Source: Argyresthia goedartella (lineage: Eukaryota > Arthropoda > Insecta > Lepidoptera > Argyresthiidae). Taken from it: a stretch of 64,000 nt of DNA. Shown one piece after another: positions 55,187-64,000 of the stretch. Location of the stretch: positions 13,293,829 through 13,357,828 of the forward strand of contig OX463836.1 in the NCBI GenBank assembly GCA_949825045.1, given 5' to 3'. Below the pieces are notes generated by a model. That model saw only the letters and a list, made by a program, of their open reading frames with translations. It was not told the DNA's origin and did not search any database. Position 1 is the stretch's first letter. Every line of letters starts with the position of its first letter. The translations under genes were made by a program, and so were the position numbers.

Positions 55187-57080
55187 GTGAAAATGAGTCT
55201 AAGAAGTAATAGAAAGAAGCGAAGCACTATTTGGGATCATTTCGACCAATTCGAAGACAAAAAGGCAAAATGCCATTATTGTTCGTCTATCCTAAATGTA
55301 CCGCTCGGGTCTTCCATCAATTTAACCAGGCACATGAAAAGAATACATCCTACAATTCCAATTGTAGTTGAAAGACAAGTCAATACACTCGCTTCAACTA
55401 CATCGACTGCTGGGCTAGGCAATCCTAGTGAAATCACCATCCCTGACTCAACCCCAAATAACAGCACTCCAACACCTGCAGCTGCACCACTTCAGGCCAA
55501 ACCCTTGCCGAGGAGTCAGCCCAATATTGGTTACTTCGCCTCAACAAAGCCCCTGCCCTCCAAAAAATCTACAGAAATAGATCGCCAGTTACTAAAATGG
55601 TTAGCTAAAACACACGAAGCATTCAGTATTGTAGAAGACGTAGAATTTGTAAAGTTATGTCAAATGTTAAACCCCGGTTACAAACTACCGACAAGAAAAT
55701 TTTTGTCAAACACCATCCTAGAAAAACATTATGAAGAGTTGCGTTCGGAAATACGCAAAGAGGTTGAAAAAGCTGACGCTGTTTGTGTTACGACAGATGG
55801 ATGGTCATCGATAAATAATGACTCGTTTATTGCCGTAACAGTTCATTTCATCGACCAGGAAACCAAACTGAAAAGTTATTTGTTGGACTGTGTGCAGTAT
55901 GCCGATAGCCATACGGCAAAAAATCTGGCACAGTTTCTACTAAATATTTTCTCGGAATGGAAAATCAACGACAAAGTGTGTGCTGTTGTTTCAGACAATG
56001 CTGCCAATATTTTGGCAGCCGTTAGAGAAGGCAGATGGAGGTCTGTTGGCTGTTTACAAGAATAATCTGCTGTTACAAGACGCAATAGGACGAGAAAATG
56101 AGACCATAATTCCAAACTCCTTTAAACAAACGACATATTTTAAAAAATCGCACGAGGCTAAAGCAAAACTGGAAGCAATGCAGAAGAATATGGGCTGCCC
56201 AGTACTGAAACTAAAGCAAGACTGCCCAACGAGGTGGAACAGTACATATGAGATGCTTCGGCGAGTCGTTGAGGTTAAAGACAGCCTAATTTCAACGCTG
56301 GCTTTATTGAGGATGGACTTGTCACTGTCGACTCACGATTGGCAGGTTATAGAACTGGCAGTCCCCATACTTAAAGTGTTTTATGACGTGACTGCGGAAG
56401 TTTGTGGTGAAAAATACGTCACTCTTTCTAAAGTCACCCTATACCACAGAATAATGAAAGACTGGACCACAAAACAAGAACTCCTATTACCCCCAGACGT
56501 TCCAATAGAAATAGTTATATTGTTGGACTCAATTAAATCTGGGCTTGATATCAGATTCCATACCATTGAAACGGAAATTTTGCAATTGGACGCAACCATA
56601 CTCGATCCCCGGTTCAAAAAGAAAGGTTTTAAATACGCTCACAACTACGACGTAGCCCAACAAAGATTGCGAAGCAAGCTTGCCGCAATGAGAAATGAGG
56701 CGTTATCAACGGATAACCAGGTTGTCTCAGTCCATCCTTCTGCACAACCTTCCACCTCCCAAGATATATGGCATGATTTTGATAAAGAAATTGCACACAT
56801 AATCCTGGAAAACCGAACAGCAGCCTCAATCCGAGAATTGGATAGGTATATACAGGAAGATTACGTTCCACGGACCCAAGACCCATTAGCATGGTGGAAT
56901 GATAGAAAAACCTTGTACCCCATTCTGTACGGATACATGAAGAGACGCCTTTGTATAGCCGCAACGTCAGTGCCGTGCGAAAGGCTATTTTCGAAAGCTG
57001 GCCAAATCTTGACAGAAAAAAGGTCTAGACTGACAAGTGCAAAGGTCAGCCGGTTGTTGTTTTTAAACCACAATATGTAA
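55187..57080 (+). pseudogene. hAT transposase, ZBED1/DREF-like, broken
   Basis: From ATG 55193 (MSLRSNRKKRSTIWDHF) a BED-type zinc finger: W..F, CHYCSS, then LTRHMKRIH. A Ser/Pro/Thr linker follows. The catalytic region has FVKLCQMLNPGYKLPTRK, CVTTDGWSSINNDSFIAVTV (first D, about 55795) and CAVVSDNAANILAAV (second D, about 55995). Near 56060 the frame ends; the second frame picks up at NNLLLQDAIGREN and runs to 57080 through CPTRWNSTYEMLRRVVE, LDPRFKKKGF, DPLAWWNDRK and ATSVPCERLFSKAGQILTEK (the C-terminal dimerisation block). The segment lost at the junction is where hAT enzymes carry the C-x2-H 'CFAH.LNL' motif. Non-functional. Confidence 0.9.
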
Positions 57081-57140
57081 ATAAGATGTAAATATGTGTA
57101 AGTATGTACAATTTGTATTTATATATATATATATATATAT

Positions 57141-57620
57141 ACAAGGCTCGATTCTGGGCCCCCTCCTATTTATACTGTATAGTGCTGGTATTGTCAAACA
57201 GATTCGAAATTGTCAGTTTCACTTGTTTGCTGATGATTTACAAATCTATCTTTCAATAAGACAGACTTGCCTTGATCAGGACATAGCTGCTTTGAATGAG
57301 GACTATAGAGCGCATATCATCCTGGTCAAACAAGAACTGTGTTGTACTTAATGCTACAAAATCCAAGCTCATGTTCCTGGGCTCAAAGCAGCAACGCGAA
57401 TAAATAGAACAATTTGGTCCCACCAATGGTACACTTATTGAACAGGTAAGGTAAGCCACAAATCTCGGAATTCTCATAAATAGTAATTTAACATACGAGT
57501 AGCATGTCATCGAGCTTATTAGAAGTTGTTTTTTCAGTCCTCTACAAGATTCGGAATTTACAATGTCCCCGAACCAAGAATAATTTTCACTAAACTCTTT
57601 AACCTTTTTTATATTGGTCA
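57141..57620 (+). pseudogene. CR1/Jockey-like RT fragment
   Basis: After an (AT)n run the frame reads [20 protein letters not shown] and [15 protein letters not shown] (motifs B and C). A shifted frame follows with [19 protein letters not shown] and ATNLGILINSNLTYE. Several stops. From 57289 onward this sequence is repeated at 63024. Confidence 0.8.
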
Positions 57621-58257
57621 CGTTTTGTATAACTTATTAGTTGATAAACTAACGCGTTAGTTGATCAACTATCGACAGATATTAAACCACACCGACAGGG
57701 TTTAGAATTTACGTTTATTTTGTTCTTACATGTCAACCTAACACCAAGATTATTCGGGGGCTTCGCTGCGCTCGCCCCCTCTAGTCTTCACCTAAGCTAC
57801 CGCAGTGTTTGCTTTGGTATTTCGTTTGCAATTCAAGTTTAAACCAGTTTACTATTTAATGGTTTTAACCGTAAGTTTATCAACTAACGCGTCATATAGT
57901 AAGCAGTACGCTATAGTTTACTATCTGTCGATAGATGGCCAACTGTAGAATACAAGTCTGTTACCAAGAACCCAAAGTTTATAGTCATGCTCACTAAAAT
58001 GTCTTATCTTGCGGCGGCTCTGTGTAGCGGGTTGCTCCCCTCCCTCAAATATGGCGAGGGGGGTGATGGCCGGTGCACAAGTCATACTCGTGAACGGGTG
58101 TTACTTGGGGGGACTGGTCCAGTCTTGTTTCTCATAAGTTATGTTCATTACAGCTTGTCTTAGTTCTTATTTATTTATTTTGTTAGATTGTTATTTTGAT
58201 GACATCTTATTGGCACTTATGGATACGATGTTATAATATTGTCATTAGATTAGATAA
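57289..58257. repeat. Long direct repeat, copy 1
   Basis: Starts GCTTTGAATGAGGACTATAG. It holds the end of the RT fragment, a MITE-like block and a 3' stretch with GGCGGCTCTGTGTAGCGGG and GGGGGACTGGTCCAGTC. The match to 63024-64000 is close throughout by eye, with one ~12-base difference near 57630. Confidence 0.9.
57630..57955. mobile_element. MITE-like block with inverted GCGTTAGTTGATAAAC ends
   Basis: Left: AACGCGTTAGTTGATCAAC and TATCGACAGATATTAAAC. Right, on the minus strand: TATCGACAGATAGTAAAC and GACGCGTTAGTTGATAAAC. The centre has a GGGGGCTTCGCTGCGCTCGC foldback and CACCTAAGCTACCGCAGTG. No coding capacity. Exact ends and target duplication not resolved. Confidence 0.55.
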
Positions 58258-58570
58258 CTTTTATATCGTACATTGCCAAAAAAAAATAACGAAAATTTAT
58301 AAAAATACATCTTCTCTGACGGGCGTATTTCCGAAGCACTGGTAGAGTACATGCAGTTTCCTTTTCCTGTGCGAGATTCAGCCATGAATCACCACTTGAA
58401 GGAGAAATTTCCTTTTTCAAACTCAAATCAGTTATGTATCTACTCATTAATTTAGTTGATCATATTTGATTTATTTTTTATTTTTTCCATGTATATGAGA
58501 CTTAAGTAAGTGTTTGACTTGTAAAAGTGCATTATTTTGCTTACTTGCAATAAATGATTTGATTTGATTA
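58258..58570 (+). repeat. LINE 3' end with (GATTT)n tail
   Basis: A non-coding stretch ending CTTGCAATAAATGATTTGAT with short GATTT repeats, a common LINE 3' terminus. Also present at the end of the second long repeat as far as the window shows. Confidence 0.5.
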
Positions 58571-58799
58571 CAAAAAATATACACAGATGACGTTTTGGTT
58601 TGTGGTTCCGTGCAGCAACAGTTTTGATGGGGAAATCATCAATAAAAATTTAACGGTAAGACTTAGCCATATGTATGTTTGGCTCAAATGGTTCCAAATG
58701 GTCTGTATTAACTTCGGTTTAAGTCATTGCATCGATCTATCGGATAACCTATATAGAAGATATCTCATTGGTACATGGTCAGCGCTGAATCAGAACATC

Positions 58800-58980
58800 A
58801 GATATTGTACACTGCCTACCCTTTCATGATACATTTCCCTTTCATGCCTTGGTTTGCTGGAAGAAATCTCTTTTTAGAGATAAGCTCGCCTTTGTACATA
58901 TGATTTCTCCTAATGTAACCTTTTAAATTTAATATGTGTGTGTGCAATAAAGAATTATGAATATGAATATGAATCTCCTG
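58800..58980 (+). repeat. LINE-tail family copy with stem-loop
   Basis: TTGGTTTGCTGGAAGAAATC, hairpin ATCTCTTTTTAGAGAT (58865-58880), AAGCTCGCCTTTGTAC, AATAAAGAATTATGAATATG and an (ATGAAT)n tail. Confidence 0.82.
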
Positions 58981-59149
58981 GTTGGAGTGTATATAAGGAG
59001 GCGCCAAGGGAAAACAGTGGACGGTTCCGCCCCCACGTGTAAAGCAAGCGTAAATTCAATGAAACCCACTAGAATTGTATATGTTAACGGTAATATGTAT
59101 AATCCGGTATTCTATACAATCCCTAGACAATGTATAAAATCTTTAAATG

Positions 59150-59490
59150 TGTGAAAATGAAAAAATGAAAATATTTAGTGTTTGCTACTTTGCAAAACCG
59201 AATGCGTAGCCGGTACTATGTAATGTATTGTAAATATTGTAAGGTATGTTAAAGCGTATAACACCGCGGTAGCTTAGGTGACGGGAAAGGGGGTGAGCGA
59301 AGCGAAACTTAAACCTTACTTAAAACATAAACTTAAGCAAACATAAAATATTTTATGTTTTAAGTATTTTTTGGTAAACCATATCCATAAAATATTTTAT
59401 GCTGCGTCGCTTCGCTCGGTCGGCGCGGTAGCTTATGTAAAAGCCCTTCACCTAAGCTACCGCAGTGTTTTGCCCGGATATTTGGTATTT
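59150..59490. repeat. Non-autonomous repeat, GGTAGCTTAGGTGA family
   Basis: GCGGTAGCTTAGGTGACGGG and GGTGAGCGAAGCGAAAC at 59267-59310, and the reverse-oriented CACCTAAGCTACCGCAGTG at 59448-59466, with AAAATATTTTATG blocks between: a foldback layout related to 17190-17535. Confidence 0.55.
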
Positions 59491-59957
59491 TACACATCGC
59501 CGGTGGCCAAGTCGCTATGGAATTGTATATATTACTTAGGTAAAGTTTGAAAAACGCCCCAGGTATTATATAAATTGCCTAGGTATGTTATAGAATACTT
59601 AACTGAATTTTAATTAGCTGAGCACACGTGGATTGATTGTAGGTACTCGTCACTAAGTACGACTTTTCCCAAGAAACATAAGGAATTATAGAAACAGAGA
59701 ATATATAAATGAAATATCACGAAAATGAATATTAATTTCATCACGAAGATGTAAAGTATTGAAAGTTAGAGTTAAAATTGTACCAAATCGCTACATTTTG
59801 ATTTACTTATTTTAAGAACGTACTCACACATTTTATTGACAGGTAACACTAAATAACAACTGCTTACTTCGAAGAATATCGTGTGACTACTTTCTATCTT
59901 ACTTAACCGCAATTGTCTATTATTTGTTGCACTTTACAAAACTAAGATCGAACTAAG

Positions 59958-60161
59958 ACTTATACCCGTTTGCACTAGACATAAGAATCGCCTAAGTTCG
60001 TTCCTAACTTGTTTAGGCTGCTCCTAGCAAAAATATTAATTGCACTAACCCTAATCGTTTCCTAAGTCCAATCTGTCAGTGAAATGCTAGGCTGTTCTTA
60101 GGTTTAGGCGAATCTTAACTAGGACAAGCCTAATTTACGTTTAGTGCAAACGGGCGTAAGT
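59958..60161. mobile_element. MITE, ~204 bp
   Basis: Left end ACTTATACCCGTTTGCACTA and right end (minus strand) ACTTACGCCCGTTTGCACTA are inverted repeats with two mismatches in 20; pairing continues loosely inward (ATAAGAATCGCCTAA). No coding capacity. The target duplication is not clear. Confidence 0.8.
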
Positions 60162-63023
60162 ATTCAATAAAAGTGTTCGAGCCCGCACGTGCGTTCCCGA
60201 TTCCCACGACACTTTAGCCGCGCTACACGGGTGGCTCGCTTCAGTGCGAAAATGGATTCCTTCTAAACTCGATTTGCCGAAACAAGTTAATGGGAAAGAA
60301 ATGCACTGGCGTCTGATTGGTAGAGCAGCGACTCTAAGACCAGGTTCACATAGCGATATAATTTTTGTTTCAGACGCGCTTTACTATCTTCTGTTAGTGC
60401 AATTGATAACTTTCTCCTGTGAACCGGCTTGTTTAACCTTCTAGCGCCCAAAGACCTTTTAAAAATCCTTCTACGAGTAAGCGGTAGAAGCCCACGGTTC
60501 ATTCCATTTCATCAACTAAACGCCCAGGGGCCTTTTAATAAGCCCTCATTTTTAATTGCTCATACACTTCACAAGTCTGCAATGGTCTATGGACAATCAA
60601 GGGTGCAAACAGAATCCAATTTCATCTGTCATTTTTGATGTTCTTGCTTGAAGATGAAGATACGTCGTGAAGGTGTTAAGTAACTTGAAGCTATTCTTTG
60701 AAATCTTTGGTTTATTTAATGAAGTGTTTTGGGTTGGTTTTAGGTAAATTTACGAATGTCAAAATCTTTGGGCGTTTACCAAGCGAACCTTCTAAAAGTA
60801 CTTTCGGCGTGTAGCACTACTAGGGCAAAAAAAGTCTGGGCGTTAGGAGGATTAGACTTTGTGATTGATTTTTTTTCGGATGACCCGGCTTGTTTATTGG
60901 ACTCTGTGATAGAGTATACATGGCGAACTGGTGCTTGTTTAACGGACTAGTTGACAAACTAGATGAAGGTGGCCGAGGGAATAAGCTGTGGAAAGAAGCG
61001 AGAAACAAGGCTTTTCTTCAACTGAAAAGACTATGATGTAGAACATGACAATGTTCAATGAATTTTCGGACATCTAAGATATTATTGGAAGGCAAGTTTA
61101 ATGCTTTTTCCTTCCAATAACGATGTCCTCAGAGTTGTTGCATCAATGATGGCTGTTTATTGGATGTAAATAATAACAAATTTTGAAATCACGATGAATG
61201 TGATGCATGAAAAATGTGAATGGTACTTTGGGAGTAATTGAAAAAAATGCACTCTTTGAACTCGTGAAGGAATTTGGATTTAAATTCAATAAAAGATGGA
61301 GAATTAGCCTATTTCTTGATCGGGATTACATTTTTTTTGGCGGCGGAATTACTTCGGGTCAATTAGGAAGGCCCGAGAAGAAAATATGCGTGAGCATAAG
61401 TATGTATGTGGTAGGTATGTATGTATTATATGAGATTACAAAAAACTGGTAAATAAAGGTTAATATACAAATCAGGTATTTTTTATTTGTACAATACATA
61501 TAAGTGTTTTATTTTAGTAATACACCTCATAACTGTCTATATACTCAAAACAGAAATTTGTTTAATTGAGAGTACAAAATGTACGCACAACATGAATGCG
61601 CCATTACTTTTAACCAGTTTGGTTGACGCCTACTAGCGATGTTTTGACCTTGTCTTGTGTATGAAATTGTGTAAGAGAGACAACGCTCTATTAACTTGTT
61701 TCGGCGAATAGAGGAACCATATCGCGTTATGACTAGTCATAAGTCGAATTAGGGATATAGCTATCAGACCTAACTTGATAAACTGAGCTGAGAAGAGAGG
61801 AAGGCAAAGAGATTTATAGACTTAGTTCTTTTAAGTCAAAAAACGACATGTTTTGTATATTTTTGACTGAAATTGTAAGACTATACAGCTTTCCAAGATA
61901 TTTCATCATTTAATCATGGCATTTGTTAAATAAGGAATGAGTGCATAGGTGCGCTTGCGTCACTTTTGGACAGTCGCGCGACTGACTAAAAGTTTTGCAA
62001 GATCAGTCGCTATTGAGCAGCGCGGCAGTCGCGCGACTATCGCGCTGCACAGTGTGAAAGAGCGCTAATAATATTGTATTATGAGCTGTAACAAAAATCC
62101 ATTTATAGACTTACTTCTTTTAAGTTAATAAGTTAAGTTAAATTAAGTTAATACTCACGCAAAAAGCTTACGGTCGTACTACAAAAAAAAAATACTTTGA
62201 TATTTGTTTTTAGGCTAGAAATACTATGTTTTTTGTGGTTACACGGATTATGACTAAAATTTAAGTTAAGCTGTTTATAAAATTATATTTCATAATGGTC
62301 CTTTTGAATTTATGATCATCCTAATAAGGTACCTATTTATTAAGTAAGAAGTAAAAATACATATGTAAACACAGAATATAAGCCATCTATGATGAAAGTG
62401 TATAATAATCGGGAGTCAGTGTGCTAGTCTGTTGTTGTTTATACTGCTAATAATACTATCGATGAATTTTCATACGAGGCATACTGGGAAAGAAGCGCCT
62501 TATTTCATGATTTGATACAGGCTCCGCCAGCTTTCTTGGCGTTAGAGAGAGCTGTCATCCCCCTCTCTCTCTCTCTCGCCTATATATGCATGGTAGGAAG
62601 CAGGAATAATTAATAACGCGTCGAAAAAGTATGCGAATAAGGTTAATTTTATCTGAATCTCGAACACTCTGTAACGGCATAAACGGCTAAGGTCGAGCCA
62701 CCGCTATCAGTAGCTATGATCATCTATTCTACCTACCCCAAAAGAGATGTCCCGATTCAGCTGTAAGATTTGTAAGTTAAGAATGATAAGTCCGAATTTC
62801 TCGTTCGTTGAGAAGTTCGTTAGGCGTACAATAGTCGAACGAAGTTTGGTTCAGGAAGTTACAGTTTCAAGTTAGACAGAGAAAGCATATATGTCCGCAA
62901 GCCGGTAATTCGCATCAGTCAGCGGTGTATTGCGCCAGATCGATCTTTGTTGTATTTGTGTGATGGTACCATTTATTTTTTTGTATATATGGGCGCTTGG
63001 AACTTCTTTTAGTGGTCGACCAC
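60162..63023. other. Non-coding, no gene recognised
   Basis: Short frames only. CGCCCAAAGACCTTTTA (about 60446) and ATCTTTGGGCGTT (about 60763) are opposed, and TTATTGGAAGG/CCTTCCAATAA fold back at 61082-61120, hinting at further MITEs. A (CT)n run lies at 62561-62577. GTCGCGCGACT occurs twice at about 61972-62040. Confidence 0.4.
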
Positions 63024-64000
63024 GCTTTGAATGAGGACTATAGAGCGCATATCATCCTGGTCAAACAAGAACTGTGTTGTACTTAATGCTACAAAATCCA
63101 AGCTCATGTTCCTGGGCTCAAAGCAGCAACGCGAAGAAATAGAACAATTTGGTCCCACCAATGGTACACTTATTGAACAGGTAAGGTAAGCCACAAATCT
63201 CGGAATTCTCACAAATAGTAATTTAACATACGAGTAGCATGTCATCGAGCCTATTAGAAGTTGTTTTTTCAGTCCTCTACAAGATTCGGAATTTACAATG
63301 TCCCCGAACCAAGAATAATTTTCACTAAACTCTTTAACCTTTTTTATATTGGTCACGTTTTGTATTTATGTATGTAACTTATTAGTTGATAAACTAACGC
63401 GTTAGTTGATCAACTATCGACAGATATTAAACCACACCGACAGGGTTTAGAATTTACGTTTATTTTGTTCTTACATGTCAACCTAACACCAAGATTATTC
63501 GGGGGCTTCGCTGCGCTCGCCCCCTCTAGTCTTCACCTAAGCTACCGCAGTGTTTGCTTTGGTATTTCGTTTGCAATTCAAGTTTAAACCAGTTTACTAT
63601 TTAATGGTTTTAACCGTAAGTTTATCAACTAACGCGTCATATAGTAAGCAGTACGCTACAGTTTACTATCTGTCGATAGATGGCCAACTGTAGAATACAA
63701 GTCTGTTACCAAGAACCCAAAGTTTATAGTCATGCTCACTAAAATGTCTTATCTTGCGGCGGCTCTGTGTAGCGGGTTGCTCCCCTCCCTCAAATATGGC
63801 GAGGGGGGTGATGGCCGGTGCACAAGTCATACTCGTGAACGGGTGTTACTTGGGGGGACTGGTCCAGTCTTGTTTCTCATAAGTTATGTTCATTACAGCT
63901 TGTCTTAGTTCTTATTTATTTATTTTGTTAGATTTTTATTTTGATGACATCTTATTGGCACTTATGGATACGATGTTATAATATTTTCATTAGATTAGAT
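63024..64000. repeat. Long direct repeat, copy 2 (runs off the window)
   Basis: Same content and order as 57289-58257, starting abruptly at GCTTTGAATGAGG after AGTGGTCGACCAC. It still matches where the window ends. Confidence 0.9.

Overview
This is a stretch of an insect, almost certainly lepidopteran, nuclear genome. It is AT-rich non-coding DNA packed with transposons. The host gene in it is split into short exons with GT/AG introns, and dispersed families typical of moths and butterflies recur throughout (the GGTTCCGTAC/GTCCGTCCG repeat, tRNA-headed SINEs, LINE 3' tails ending in AATAAAGAAT). There is no operon structure, CRISPR or prokaryotic feature.

Host gene. Five phase-compatible coding exons of a fatty acyl-CoA reductase (FAR) lie on the minus strand at 29299-29213, 28582-28240, 20816-20662, 19047-18957 and 14504-14352. 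Together they encode about 264 residues: a start, an unusual ~70-residue N-terminal extension, the Rossmann fold with its TGGTGFLG motif, HSAATVR, and HVSTAYSN. The rest of the protein, including the expected YxxxK active site and the C-terminal domain, was not found and probably lies beyond position 1. Introns of 0.6, 7.4, 1.6 and 4.5 kb have been colonised by repeats.

Layout. 945-10805 is a nest of insertions at least four levels deep: a Jockey-type LINE was split by a hAT element (2124-10131, 8-bp target duplication); two LINEs entered the hAT (3755-5093 and about 5908-10100); a LINE-tail element (7616-7926) entered the second LINE. 12666-14231 is a frameshifted Tc1-type element. 18420-20820 holds FAR exon 3 and at least four degenerate tandem copies of it, each joined to a CAT/ATG microsatellite. 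20959-26230 is an apparently intact Gypsy (CsRn1-like) LTR retrotransposon with LTRs that look identical. 26231-29212 has RTE debris, a TA-flanked MITE, a perfect palindrome and SINE fragments. 30772-35679 is a decayed LINE, bounded by a target duplication of more than 20 bp, that carries an OTU-type cysteine protease domain twice. 36590-43600 is mostly MITEs, SINEs and fragments. 43620-48050 holds LINE fragments, one with a half PHD finger in ORF1. 48120-54560 is a GC-rich Jockey LINE split by a 4-kb non-coding LTR element (48552-52583, 1,438-bp LTRs, ACAG duplication). 55187-57080 is a defective ZBED-type hAT transposase. 57289-58257 recurs as a direct repeat at 63024-64000.

How it fits together. 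Apart from the FAR exons, nearly all coding potential belongs to mobile elements, mostly broken. Only the Gypsy element looks intact throughout. All product calls rest on motifs read by eye from the translation; none was checked against a database.
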